A model generated the notes under the pieces. The model worked only from the letters and a program-made list of their open reading frames with translations. It was not told the origin of the DNA and did not search any database. The position numbers and the translations under genes are program-made. Shown one piece after another: positions 47,420 to 56,406 of a DNA stretch of 64,000 nucleotides. This DNA comes from Marivita cryptomonadis (lineage in GTDB: Bacteria; Pseudomonadota; Alphaproteobacteria; Rhodobacterales; Rhodobacteraceae), in NCBI RefSeq assembly GCF_002115725.1, contig NZ_JFKD01000015.1:57962-121961 (forward strand). Reading direction: 5' to 3'. Position 1 is the stretch's first letter. Each line of letters begins with the position of its first letter.

Positions 47420-47898
47420 CCGGAGACAGAGTCTTCGGTGGCTGGCAAGCGCGATCCTTGAGCCACGCCGTTGATCTGATGCGTCCAGTACCAACGCCGC
47501 GTTGTCCAACTCATCTGGACAGTGATGTCACCGTCGGTGATTTGCCCATGCCATACCACCCGGTGCGGTGCGGTTGGGCAGGTGGCGACGGTGGTAAAAT
47601 GGATCACGTCGCCATCGACCCATGTCTGGTAGTCGGAAAACCCGAAGTCGCAGTATTCTTGGCAATCCATCGACATGAACGCACCGTCCTTGAAGACAAG
47701 TGTGTCGGTTTCCCCTTCCGCGCCATTGTCGAGCACTGCCTTGACGAAAAAAGACGCGCCATCCAGTTCTTGCCCCGGTGCCCACGCTAGCTCGGGTACG
47801 GTCATGTCCGGAATATCCTCGTTCATGACAGACACAGCGGCAGCCCCGGTTCCCAGGGTGATACAGGCAATGGCAGCAGCTTGGGTGATTGGGGTCAC
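47416..47898 (-). CDS. Hypothetical protein, probably exported
   Basis: A 160-residue protein, most likely from the GTG at 47898 (GGGAG eight bases upstream), beginning VTPITQAAAIACITLGTGAAAVSV, which could be a signal peptide. The mature part is beta-rich with ELDGASFFVKAVLDNGAEGETDTLVFKDGAFMSMDCQEYCDFGFSDYQTWVDGDVIHFTT and a final WHGQITDGDITVQMSWTTRRWYW. The overall shape resembles small lipocalin-like proteins. Two Cys in MDCQEYC. Coupled to the membrane protein downstream. No family recognised. Confidence 0.6.
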   Translation of the reverse strand: MTPITQAAAIACITLGTGAAAVSVMNEDIPDMTVPELAWAPGQELDGASFFVKAVLDNGAEGETDTLVFKDGAFMSMDCQEYCDFGFSDYQTWVDGDVIHFTTVATCPTAPHRVVWHGQITDGDITVQMSWTTRRWYWTHQINGVAQGSRLPATEDSVSG

Positions 47899-48087
47899 AA
47901 CGATCACTCCCACGTCGGCTAGACGATAACTGAGGACACGGTAGCGCGGTTGTCGCCACATGCAAAGCATACACGCGTCTGAATTGCCGAATGCGTCAGG
48001 GTACGCACGCTTTTTACGCGGAATTTGTCATCCAAAACGTGTGATTTGGCCTTGTCCCCGCCTGCACGCTTCCTTAAACGGGTCGAC

Positions 48088-48177
48088 GGAGACGTGGCCG
48101 AGTGGTCGAAGGCGCTCCCCTGCTAAGGGAGTAGGCCCGGAAGGGTCTCGAGGGTTCGAATCCCTTCGTCTCCGCCA
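48088..48177 (+). tRNA. tRNA-Ser (anticodon GCU)
   Basis: Ninety bases with acceptor arms GGAGACG and CGTCTCC, discriminator G and an encoded CCA. It has the long variable arm of class II tRNAs, a T loop GGTTCGAATCC, and the anticodon GCT in the CTGCTAA loop. Its 3' end is followed within 150 bases by an integrase gene, so it is the attachment site of the element to the right. Confidence 0.96.
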
Positions 48178-48279
48178 CTTCTCAGATGGCCGTGACCTAA
48201 AAATAATAACTCATATCAGTGGTTTAGTGGCGACTCCGAGCCGCAGATTTGTCCTCACCCTCTTGAAATCACCAGATTC

Positions 48280-48299
48280 TGCTACACATCTTGCTACAC
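48280..48299. repeat. Direct repeat TGCTACAC, possible integrase arm sites
   Basis: TGCTACAC occurs at 48280-48287 and 48292-48299, twelve bases apart, between the tRNA and the integrase start. Such spacing suits integrase arm-type sites. Confidence 0.4.
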
Positions 48300-48322
48300 G
48301 GGGGCGGATGTGGAGGGGCGTG

Positions 48323-49612
48323 ATGCAGCTGATGATGCGGGGCAAGACCTGGCACTTGCGGCGGCGTGTGCCCGCGCGGTTCGCCTCGGTGGAGCCGCGG
48401 CGTGAGGTCTGGGTGTCGCTCAAGACCGACTCGTGCAAGCAGGCGGCGAAGAAAGCGCCTGCGGTCTGGGACAGCCTTGTCGCGGGCTGGGAGGCGCAGC
48501 TGGCGGGCCGGTCTGAGGATGGGGTCGCCCGGCTCGAGGTGGCGAAGGCCATCGCCGCCAGCCATGGGCTGAGCTACAAGCCCGCCCGTGACCTCGAGGA
48601 TCTGCCGCTGGAAGAGCTGCTCGCGCGGGTGGAGGTGCTGCAGCGCCGGGACGGCACGGTGAACGCGGTTGCGGCGCCTGCGGTGCTGGGGACGGTGGAG
48701 GTGCCCTCGATGACCGTGTTCGAGGCGCTGGCCGAGTACTGGGCGCTGACGCCCGACCGGATCCGGGGCAAGAGCGCCGACCAGACGCGGCGTTGGGGGA
48801 ACCCGAGGAAAAAGTCCATCCGGAACTTTATCGACGTGGTCGGCGACCGCCCCATCGCGGCGCTCACGCGGGCCGATTTCCTCGACTTCCGGTCCTGGTG
48901 GCTGGAACGGATCGCGGAGGAGAACCTGACGCCCAACAGCGCCAACAAGGACCTGATCCACCTTGCCGATGTTCTTCGGACCGTGGACGAGCTGAAGGGG
49001 CTTGATCTCGACCTGCCCCTGCACAAGCTGACCCTGAAAGAGGGCGACAAGGCGGAGCGGATTCCCTTTTCGGATAGCTGGATCCGGGAGAAGCTGCTGG
49101 CCGATGGGGCGCTTGCCGGCATGAATGACGAGGCCCGCGCGATCCTGGTCGGGATGATCAACACGGGCTACCGCCCCTCCGAGGCGGCCGGTCTGACCGC
49201 GGACCGCATCCGGCTCGACCACGAGGTGCCGCACCTGGTGATCGCGGCGGACGAGACGCGCCAGATCAAGAACAAGACCTCACGGCGCGAGATCCCGCTG
49301 ACCGGGGTGAGCCTCGAGGTTTTCCGGGCCTTTCCGTCCGGCTTCCCGCGCTATCGCGAAAAGCCCGCCTCCCTGTCCGGGACGTAGAACAGCTATCTCC
49401 GTGAGAACGGGCTGATGGAGAGCGACCAGCACGTCATGTACAGCCTCCGTCACAGCTTCGAGGACCGGATGCTGCGGGGCCGGATCGACGAGCGCATCAG
49501 GCGCGAGTTGATGGGCCATTCCCTCGGTCGCCAGAAATACGGCCAGGGTGGCGGCCTCGCCTTCAAGGCCGGGGAGCTCGCCCGGATTGCGATCGAGGGG
49601 GCGTTTCCTTGA
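48323..49612 (+). pseudogene. Tyrosine integrase with an in-frame TAG
   Basis: Phage-type tyrosine recombinase beginning MQLMMRGKTWHLRRRVPARFASVEPRREVWVSLKT (start at 48323 with GGAGGGG just upstream). The catalytic domain has the first Arg in INTGYRPSEAAGLT. The frame is stopped by TAG at 49385-49387, then continues in the same frame with NSYLRENGLMESDQHVMYSLRHSFEDRML (His-x-x-Arg motif) and RRELMGHSLGRQKYGQ, holding the likely nucleophile Tyr near 49538. So all catalytic residues exist but are split across the stop. Readthrough of an amber codon is possible but a broken gene is simpler. Confidence 0.85.
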
Positions 49613-49937
49613 GGAGCGCGCGGGCGCGGTCGAGAGCGGCGTGACGGAGTTTGAGCTTGTCGCGTTCAGCCTCGAGGCGGAGGAAGATGGGCAGGTAGGC
49701 TTCGTTGTCCTCGAGCAGTTCGGCCACAATGCGCAGGGCATTCTCGATGCGCGCCTCGAGGGATCTCTGCCTATGCTGCTGGGGACTTCTCGACCCGTCT
49801 GGTTGCGTGGCTGCGGTGGAGGTGAATCGGTGCGTGGTTCCGTTCCGATCGGCGGTTCCGGGCGGACTGTCACACGACGCCGCAGGCGTGCAGCCGCGCC
49901 GTCCTGTGTTGATATGCCTGTCGCGGTCGCGCGCCAT
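49563..49937 (-). CDS. Small helical protein often found beside mobility genes
   Basis: Convergent with the integrase, overlapping its last 50 bases. The C-terminal part, SLEARIENALRIVAELLEDNEAYLPIFLRLEAERDKLKLRHAALDRARALL, is a clear helical domain that I associate with hypothetical genes on alphaproteobacterial plasmids and islands. The N-terminal part is poor in structure, so the start (49937 is one ATG) is uncertain and may be further downstream. Function unknown. Confidence 0.5.
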   Translation of the reverse strand: MARDRDRHINTGRRGCTPAASCDSPPGTADRNGTTHRFTSTAATQPDGSRSPQQHRQRSLEARIENALRIVAELLEDNEAYLPIFLRLEAERDKLKLRHAALDRARALLKETPPRSQSGRAPRP

Positions 49938-51243
49938 GGGCCGCGGTCTCCCCTGCGGTGCCGAAGCTCCGGCACCGTACTCAGATGTGATCAACCTCTT
50001 GCGGGGCTTCACGCCTCGCGTCTCTGAAGGTGATGTAGACTCGGATTTGACGTTTGGGGCGAACTTGGCCGTGTCTTTTGCCGACCCCTGTCGGGTTTAT
50101 GTGGATAACTTCGCTCGCGGCCTGTGACGCCTTGGCCTGAAAAGCCTCTGGCGATCCGGTCTTGTCGCCCATCGCGGCTGGGTCTCTGGGGTCCAGGAGA
50201 TCAGATCCTTGCTGAGGATGTCTCGTTCCGGATCGGTGTGTCCTGATCGGGTCCGCCCGCGCGTCGGCGCGGGCGGGGTGCCTGCGGCGCTGTATTTGGT
50301 TTTTTTGGTGGTTGAGTGGGGTGGGGTATTGAGATGTGAGGTTTCTGGATCCTTCATATGGATCAAGAGCTCGCGCCCGGGGCGCGAGGGAGCGCCCCGC
50401 GACCTTGCGCGGGTCGGGGGCCTGCGGCGCTTTTGTCTGGTTTTTGTGGTCTGGATCGATGGATGGCTGAAAGTGACCGCGGAGATTCCCCGGCCTTCGC
50501 CTCAGCGCGGATCACCGCCGCCCGCCTGCATGGGGACCACAGGCGGATGGGTCTGGACCGGCTCAGGCGGTGCGATCGAGGGGCCGGTAGAGCGTGGACC
50601 AATCCGCATTCCGGTTGTCCGGCCGTTTGTCGTCGGGCCCGGACGGGTCCACCTCCCCCGGGATTTGCTGCACGGCTTCGTCTTGCGTGGGCAGTGCCGT
50701 CTCTGCTATTGCACGGCGCATTCTGCGCCTGGCTTGGAAAATAGGTCATATGGAGGCCTTGCGCCACTGCGCCGGAGCCCGCCGCGCCCGCAACATGTGG
50801 ATAGCGTACTCGGGACGGTACTTGACGCCCCACCACATCCGACCAAACTGCCTCGGCTTTGACCTCGGCGCTCAGGTCGGCACTGACATCAGCGCTCACC
50901 CGCAAAGCGGCGAGAGACGGATCCGGCCGCTATGATGCGGACCGGCCCGGATCCCCTAACCAGCTAATGCCCCCGGCGCGAACGGATCGCACCGGGCGCG
51001 GCCGAATGATGACCGCGAATCCGGGTCTTTTGGGGCTGGTGCGCTGCCCGGCGATGTGTCGGCCGGTGGAACGGGTCGCGATACCGCCTATGTCGGCTGG
51101 TCAGGTCCGGCCGGGGCAGCCTCGTCTGGAGGGGAGATGTCCGGGTCATGCGCGCACTCCTTATAGCAGCGGTAGGAGGATTGTCGGCCATAGTGGGCTT
51201 GCCCGGCCCTTCCGGACCGGACACGCCTTTTGCGTCGTGCCCG
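49938..51243. other. 1.3 kb with no convincing gene
   Basis: Very GC-rich, with overlapping ORFs on both strands that look like chance frames. Visible structure: a 10-bp perfect stem at 50253-50276 and a 6-bp stem at 50396-50413, each followed by a copy of CCTGCGGCGC and a TTTGG/TCTGG-TTTTT-TGG track (50281 and 50421). A 30-residue minus-strand ORF at 50746-50838 (MWWGVKYRPEYAIHML...) is protein-like but too short to call. Probably a decayed part of the element. Confidence 0.55.
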
Positions 51244-53649
51244 TCAGGCGGCGAAGGGCCGCCTCAGGTCGGGATCCCCGTTGATGTTGTCGGCCCGGTC
51301 CCGGGCCGGGTCTACAGCCTCCTGTGACGTTGCAATCCGTGCATCTACCAGGGGCGTGCCGATCGCAGGTTCGGGCGAGACGCGAGAAAGGAGCGCATCG
51401 AGTTCGGGACCGGTGAGCAGGGCCGCGCGGCACAGCGCGCCTGCGATCTCCTCCAGCAACGGGAGATGGGCCTCGACGATCCGAAGGGCCCTGGCCTCGG
51501 CCCGGCGCAGGTGGCCTTCGACCCGGGCGCGTAGGTCGCCGTCAAGGGGGAGGCGATCCAGTACGGTCTGCGGGCTGCCTTGCCAGACCAGGCGGTCGCC
51601 GAGGCCGAGCGAGGCTTCGATGGCGACCGCGAGCAGCGTGGCGCTTGCGAGGTCGGAGCCCTCCTCCCCGCCCGCGCTGCCCGAGGGTTCCCCGAAGACG
51701 GCGATCTCCCCGGCGCGTCCCGCGAGGTCGAGGGCAAGCGCGGCCTCCATCTCGGACCGGCGCTGGCCGATCATGAGGCGTTTGTAATGCGTGACCCCGC
51801 CATCCGCTTGCAGCGCCAGCAACTTGGGCCGGGCCACACCCGTGGCGGCCCCGACGACCGCGTGGCCCGCCTCGTGGATGGCGACCTGCCAGCGCAGGGC
51901 GTCGGGCATCGGCGGGCGTAACTCGTGCAAGGCGGTCTCCAGATGCTCGACCGCAAGCGGGCGCTGTTCCCGCCGGGCCAGCCCCCGGGCGGACCGGACC
52001 CAGGCCGCGATTTGGGCGCCGCTCATCCCCATGGCGCGCGCGGCGAGCCCGGTCAGGTCGACATCTGCCAGATCCGGCCAGGCCTGCCACCGGAGTGCGG
52101 CGGGGAGCAATTCGTGGGTAGGGTATCCAAGGTGGAGAACCTTGTCGAAGCGCCCGGGCCGGCGGATCGCGCGGTCGATCCGGTCTGGGTGATTGGTCGC
52201 GCCCATGAGGACGACGCCCTCGAGGCCCTCGAAACCATCCATCGCGGCCAGAAGGGCCGTCACGACATATTCGGTCCAGGTGCGATTTGTGTCCCCTACG
52301 CGGTCGCGGTCGCCAACGGCGTCAAGCTCATCTACAAACAGGATCGAAGGGGCGTTGGCGGCAGCTTTGGCAAAGGCCTCGCGCATGGCCTTGACAACCT
52401 CGGAACCACGGCCGCCCTCTGCGGACCAGTCCGCGATCGAGCCGGAAACCACTGTAATTCCGGCTGTTTTGGCGATGAGCCGGGGCACTTCCGTTTTGCC
52501 GCAGCCCGGCGGGCCAGCGAGGAGGATGCCGCGCGTGACCTCCATCCAAGGGATCTCCCCGGCCTGCCATGCACGCAGGTCCTCGATCAGCTGCTCGACG
52601 GGTTCGCGCGCCTCGCACGGCAGCGGGAAATCGGCCAGCCCCGGCCCCTCGTTGACGGCGGGCGTCGTGGCTGCGACCAGGGCTGCGATCGCGCCGTCCA
52701 GCGTCGGGCTGCGCAGGGCAAGGACCAGTTCCTCTGCACCGATCCCCTTACACAGAGCGTCTTCCGGCAGAAGAGCAGGGACGACCGTGCCGCCCTCACG
52801 GTCGTCCCTCGTATCGAGATCGAGATAAGCGTCGGTCAGGATCTCCGCCAACATAGTCCGGTCGAGCGGTGCGAGGGGGATCACCTGCGGCTTCAAGGCG
52901 CGCAGGGCCGAGTGCAAGGTGCCCACTGCCAGTGTCACCGCGACCACAGGGCGCCGGGTCTCCAGTGCAGTCCGCACCGTGGGCACAAGCTGACCGACCA
53001 GGCCGGAGTCCCTTTTGCGGCTGTCCCTGGACAGAACCGCCTCATCTGCACGCACCACATGGGGCAGGGGCGCATCGTCCGGCCAGAAAGGCGCACGAGC
53101 GAAAAGGTGGTCGATGAGCTTGTGGATAGTCTCATCCAGACCGGGGCTGTTTACCGCAAGCACCGTCAGCGACCCCGGCGCGCTCAGCGCCGCGTAGAGC
53201 GCCGCGGGGCTGGGGAAGGTCGCGGCCAACCGCACCATCGCAAGCGCTGCCGTAGGCCGCAACGTATAGAGGGGCGCGTCCTTGCCATCGGGGACCTGCG
53301 ACAGGGCGTCAGAAAACAGGCCGGCCGCCTCGGCGGCTCCCGCTTCGACGAAATCCAAAATGTCATCAAGTTCCGTTCGGGGAGCGTCAGTGGCCGTCTC
53401 CACCGCATGCGCGGGGTTCGAGGCAGAGTTCGCCGAACGCGGCGATGCGGCTTCGGAAACTGGTGCAGCAGGCGGTGCTGCGTAAGGCGGGCAGGTCGTG
53501 ATGACGCCGGAGACCGTGGCCCAGGCGGGATGCGCATCGATCAGGCTTTTGCGGATCGCCGATGCGAAACTGCGCCTGTCGGCCGGGGTGCCCGTGCCGC
53601 TGGTCGGGGCGATGGTGGGGGAGAGCGGCGAGGTGGTCGGCAGCGTCAT
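51244..53649 (-). CDS. Soluble AAA+ ATPase with M41-type zinc protease domain (FtsH-like)
   Basis: An 801-residue protein, start at 53649 with TTGGAGG upstream. Residues 1-370 are a novel N-terminal region without a clear membrane helix. The AAA+ module follows: Walker A GPPGCGKT at about 379-386, Walker B ILFVDE at 436-441, sensor GATNHPDRIDRAI and the Arg-finger stretch RPGRFDK at 497-503. Then comes an FtsH-type protease: HEAGH at 592-596 (zinc ligands and catalytic Glu) and GSDLASAT with the third ligand Asp near 666. All key residues are present. Unlike true FtsH it lacks the periplasmic/membrane N-terminus. Last gene of a probable three-gene minus-strand operon in the mobile element. 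Confidence 0.88.
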   Translation of the reverse strand: MTLPTTSPLSPTIAPTSGTGTPADRRSFASAIRKSLIDAHPAWATVSGVITTCPPYAAPPAAPVSEAASPRSANSASNPAHAVETATDAPRTELDDILDFVEAGAAEAAGLFSDALSQVPDGKDAPLYTLRPTAALAMVRLAATFPSPAALYAALSAPGSLTVLAVNSPGLDETIHKLIDHLFARAPFWPDDAPLPHVVRADEAVLSRDSRKRDSGLVGQLVPTVRTALETRRPVVAVTLAVGTLHSALRALKPQVIPLAPLDRTMLAEILTDAYLDLDTRDDREGGTVVPALLPEDALCKGIGAEELVLALRSPTLDGAIAALVAATTPAVNEGPGLADFPLPCEAREPVEQLIEDLRAWQAGEIPWMEVTRGILLAGPPGCGKTEVPRLIAKTAGITVVSGSIADWSAEGGRGSEVVKAMREAFAKAAANAPSILFVDELDAVGDRDRVGDTNRTWTEYVVTALLAAMDGFEGLEGVVLMGATNHPDRIDRAIRRPGRFDKVLHLGYPTHELLPAALRWQAWPDLADVDLTGLAARAMGMSGAQIAAWVRSARGLARREQRPLAVEHLETALHELRPPMPDALRWQVAIHEAGHAVVGAATGVARPKLLALQADGGVTHYKRLMIGQRRSEMEAALALDLAGRAGEIAVFGEPSGSAGGEEGSDLASATLLAVAIEASLGLGDRLVWQGSPQTVLDRLPLDGDLRARVEGHLRRAEARALRIVEAHLPLLEEIAGALCRAALLTGPELDALLSRVSPEPAIGTPLVDARIATSQEAVDPARDRADNINGDPDLRRPFAA

Positions 53650-53746
53650 GGGAAGCCTCCAAGAGGATGAGAAAGGGGGACCGGTCCGCCGTAACGGCGG
53701 GCTGAGAGGTGGCTCTGGTGGGGAAGTGAGGGGGCGCTGAGATCGG

Positions 53747-54313
53747 TCAGGCAGCGAGGCCGAGGTCTCCGTCCCAGCCGCCCGGGATGGCATCCGTGTG
53801 GCCCAGCCGGGCGAGCGCCGCGTCCAGGCTCTGGCGCGGGTTCCGCCGAAGCTCCGCGATCTCGGAGGCGTGAATGACCTGCCTCAGCTGCCAGTCCGCC
53901 GTGAAACGGACCACGTTCTCGCTCAGGACAGCCATCGCGAGGATGTCGAAATCGCAGCTCTCATACGGACCACGCCCGGTAGCGCCGCGTTCGCTGCGCT
54001 GCCGAAGGTTGAACACATAGTCGCCGTTGATGGTGACCGCATGGCGCGTCTTGACCTGAATGCGGATGGGGGTGCCATTCGGGAGGATCAGAGCCCGATC
54101 ACACCGTTCATGTTCGGGCATGGGAAAAACCCGTTCCCCGAGCCGCATGAACAGCGAGTCAACGAGGAGTTCAGCCGAGGCGCCCAAGTGCTTTGCGTAC
54201 CGGCACAAGTCCTCAGTGGACATCGCGGGATAAGTGGCCAGAGCAGTCCGTGCGTCGCGGCTCTCGGTGGGGCGGGGCGGCATGGGCATGCCAGGAAGAT
54301 AGGGCTGGTGCAT
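53747..54313 (-). CDS. PD-(D/E)XK nuclease-like protein
   Basis: A 188-residue protein with GGAG seven bases before the ATG at 54313. The core KHLGASAELLVDSLFMRLGERVFPMPEHERCDRALILPNGTPIRIQVKTRH matches the pattern of small PD-(D/E)XK endonucleases: a Glu on the first helix, Asp in ERCDRAL and the Q-V-K sequence on the next strand (the group that includes intron-encoded and resolvase-like nucleases). A second domain follows with YESCDFDILAMAVLSENVVRFTADWQL. It is 98 bases upstream of the AAA+/protease gene and downstream of a helical protein gene. Confidence 0.72.
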   Translation of the reverse strand: MHQPYLPGMPMPPRPTESRDARTALATYPAMSTEDLCRYAKHLGASAELLVDSLFMRLGERVFPMPEHERCDRALILPNGTPIRIQVKTRHAVTINGDYVFNLRQRSERGATGRGPYESCDFDILAMAVLSENVVRFTADWQLRQVIHASEIAELRRNPRQSLDAALARLGHTDAIPGGWDGDLGLAA

Positions 54314-54389
54314 CAGGATGCTCCGTCATTCATGAAAGAAGATGCGAGGGGGCCGTGCCCCCTCGGAATGGCGCGCAGGTCTGGCCCGA

Positions 54390-55349
54390 TCAGGCCGCCA
54401 GCGACGGACCGCAGGCGCCATCGCCGTCGGGGCCGGGCCCGCCGAAGTCCTGCATGGACATCATTGCAGTGACCAGTTTGAAGAACCTGATCTGCATCTC
54501 CCGCGTCCGGCGCGCGACCGCATGGCCGCCCTGCACCATGAAATACGACTGGTAGTCGATCAGCGTTTCGAAAAGGAACAGCCGCGCCTCGTCGTCATCC
54601 TTGGCGATCAGGTTGTACAGCGCATAGCCCATCTCCCACAGCGCCTGGTCCTCCTCGCGGGTCAGATCCGCCGCCATAACCCAATAGAGCGCTGCGTTCA
54701 TGTCCTTCAGGGCCGCCTCGGCCTCCTGCATCGCGACGCCGAAGCGATCCGCCCGGACGTCTCCCGCCACCGGGCGCTGAAGCGGCTGCTCGGCGCGAAC
54801 GAACTGGTCCATCGCCCCCAACAAGCTGGTGAAGGCGTGCGACATCTCGGTATGCGCCACAGAGGCCGTGCCCGCCATCGGGGGGCAGGCCGTACCCGCG
54901 GGCCCGGGCAGCGCGATATGCGACGCGAGCGCGTCGAAGGCCCGGTCCAGCAGGCTGTTGTAGCGGGGGTGGTCGGGCCGATAGAGCGGGAAGAGCACCG
55001 TCTCATCGCGCATCGCGAGAAGATTCCGGATGATCGACACCTCGGTCGGCTTGTCGGTCGCCAGGACGGTCCTGACCATCTTCGCCGTCATCTGAAGGCC
55101 GTAGGTCATCTCGTCTGCGGTGTCACCGGCGAGGATCACGGCGCAATGGGTGAGCGTGGCGGCGCGGGCCGCATCCACCGCGCCGGTGAAGGTGGACAGG
55201 GCCGGGTCCTGGCCGTCGTATCCGCCGAGGTCCCGCTCGGCGTCGGTCAGCCGGACCAGCGACGCGGTCAGGGCCGTGAACCGCGCGAACATCGCGCGCA
55301 GCGGGGGTTCAGTGAACGGGGAAGTGGTGGTAGTCGTACGGTTAGCCAT
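54390..55349 (-). CDS. Helical protein of unknown function
   Basis: A 319-residue protein; GAGGAGG sits eight bases before the ATG at 55349. It is mostly alpha-helical: LRAMFARFTALTASLVRLTDAERDLGGYDG, MTAKMVRTVLATDKPTEVSIIRNLLAM, YNSLLDRAFDALASHIAL, AMQEAEAALKDMNAALYWVMAADL. It ends with a Gly-rich tail GGPGPDGDGACGPS. No signal peptide or family recognised. It is the first gene of the probable operon that continues with the nuclease-like and AAA+/protease genes, and is divergent from a small RHH-like gene. Confidence 0.68.
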   Translation of the reverse strand: MANRTTTTTSPFTEPPLRAMFARFTALTASLVRLTDAERDLGGYDGQDPALSTFTGAVDAARAATLTHCAVILAGDTADEMTYGLQMTAKMVRTVLATDKPTEVSIIRNLLAMRDETVLFPLYRPDHPRYNSLLDRAFDALASHIALPGPAGTACPPMAGTASVAHTEMSHAFTSLLGAMDQFVRAEQPLQRPVAGDVRADRFGVAMQEAEAALKDMNAALYWVMAADLTREEDQALWEMGYALYNLIAKDDDEARLFLFETLIDYQSYFMVQGGHAVARRTREMQIRFFKLVTAMMSMQDFGGPGPDGDGACGPSLAA

Positions 55350-55414
55350 CGGAGCCTCCTCAAACAGGTTCTGGCGGTTAGAGCGGGCAGGTGTTGGAAG
55401 CGCCTGCCTTGCTC

Positions 55415-55465
55415 GCATATCGAACATATGCGGTATATGCCCCATTGTCAATATGGAGCATATGC
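55415..55465. promoter_or_regulatory. Cluster of ATATGC/GCATAT motifs in a divergent promoter
   Basis: GCATAT at 55415, ATATGC at 55426 and 55435, and the palindrome GCATATGC at 55458-55465, all between the divergent starts at 55349 and 55480. A probable operator array for the adjacent RHH-like protein. Confidence 0.55.
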
Positions 55466-55479
55466 GTTATTTTCGGGTA

Positions 55480-55704
55480 ATGAGCAAAGAAACCGTATTC
55501 CCCGTGAAAAAGCTGGTGAACCTGACGGAAGATCAGGCAAAGCGGATATCGGACTTCCGCTTCGACAAGCGCCTTGCATCGGAGAATGAAGCGATCAGGG
55601 TGCTCATCGGGCTCGGGTTGGATGCCTCGCGCTCGAAGGATGACCCGCACGACCCGCACGACCCGGCCGCCTTAAGTCCAAAGAAACGATGGGGAGCCGA
55701 CTGA
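55480..55704 (+). CDS. Small RHH-like DNA-binding protein
   Basis: A 74-residue protein (MSKETVFPVKKLVNLTEDQAKRISDFRFDKRLASENEAIRVLIGLGLDAS...). VKKLVNLTEDQAKRISDFRFDKRLASENEAIRVLIGLGL has the strand-helix-helix spacing of ribbon-helix-helix proteins such as Arc/CopG, with conserved basic residues. The tail has DPHDPHDP repeats. It is divergent from the helical protein gene with a cluster of hexamer repeats between, so it is probably the local repressor. It could also be an antitoxin, but no toxin gene is adjacent on this strand. Confidence 0.65.
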   Translation: MSKETVFPVKKLVNLTEDQAKRISDFRFDKRLASENEAIRVLIGLGLDASRSKDDPHDPHDPAALSPKKRWGAD

Positions 55705-55803
55705 TCCAACCGCACCAACGGCATGCCCCTTGTGTTTCTCTGCACCTCTGAAGTGTAGGAGCTGGCCGTGTTGCGGGTTTCCGCACCGCCCCATGTGTAA
55801 AGC

Positions 55804-56406
55804 CTATACCTGCATGTGGGCTTTGTTGGTGTACCAATCCTCAAGCCGACCGCCAACGATGTAGCTTTCGTGCTCATGGGGCGTATAGAAAAGCAGCGCG
55901 TTACAGGTTGAACTCGGGATGTAGCCGAACCGCGCGTGCTTCACCCGCGGCAAGTAGAGGCGGCGCTGGTCGGGGTCCAAGCCGTCGAGATGCGCCTTTC
56001 CGCCCTGAATGGCCTCGTCCATAATCTGGAGGTGGGTGAGACACGACTCCGGTTCGAGGAAGGCGTCCCAGTCAGTCTCGACTGGACAGGCCAGCAGCGC
56101 GCGGGCGAAAAACTCGCGCGAGCTGATCTCGGTGCGAGCACTGGCCAGCCAGGCCCGCGCGCCCTTGTGAGCGCGAAGACCTGCGAGACCGATAGCTCCC
56201 AACCGACGCGTAATTTCGGCAGCTTCATCGGCGGGTGAAGAGACCAAGCGGATGTCCGACGGCTTAAGCCACTGCTTCGGAAAGAGAATGGCCGTTTCAG
56301 ACACCGCAACCGGCAAGACGGGGTCTTCGTGGGAAACGGGCAGCAAGCACAACTGCTTGTCCTGGCTAAGGAAGGGCTGGAGCGCCTCCAGCGGCTTTTT
56401 GAACAT
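55804..56406 (-). CDS. Hypothetical protein of the mobile element
   Basis: A 200-residue protein (MFKKPLEALQPFLSQDKQLCLLPVSHEDPVLPVAVSETAILF...). It has a beta-rich N-terminal third, then a helical region (SPADEAAEITRRLGAIGLAGLRAHKGARAWLASARTEI) and SREFFARALLACPVETDWDAFL, ending with FGYIPSSTCNALLFYTPHEHESYIVGGRLEDWY. No signal peptide or family seen. In-frame starts lie upstream to 56454. It converges with the RHH-like gene. A DNA-modification or immunity role cannot be inferred from sequence alone. Confidence 0.6.
   Translation of the reverse strand: MFKKPLEALQPFLSQDKQLCLLPVSHEDPVLPVAVSETAILFPKQWLKPSDIRLVSSPADEAAEITRRLGAIGLAGLRAHKGARAWLASARTEISSREFFARALLACPVETDWDAFLEPESCLTHLQIMDEAIQGGKAHLDGLDPDQRRLYLPRVKHARFGYIPSSTCNALLFYTPHEHESYIVGGRLEDWYTNKAHMQV

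Noticed and set aside
46754..47509. Longer form of the polytopic membrane protein from 47509
   Set aside because: The extra 30 residues overlap the upstream gene; the GTG at 47419 overlapping that gene's stop is a better start.
50209..50862. 217-residue plus-strand ORF in the island
   Set aside because: Overlaps GC stems and duplicated tracts and has no domain-like composition; other frames are equally open.
51925..53670. 581-residue plus-strand open frame
   Set aside because: Antisense to the AAA+/M41 gene, which has complete motifs and a ribosome-binding site. No motif in the plus frame.
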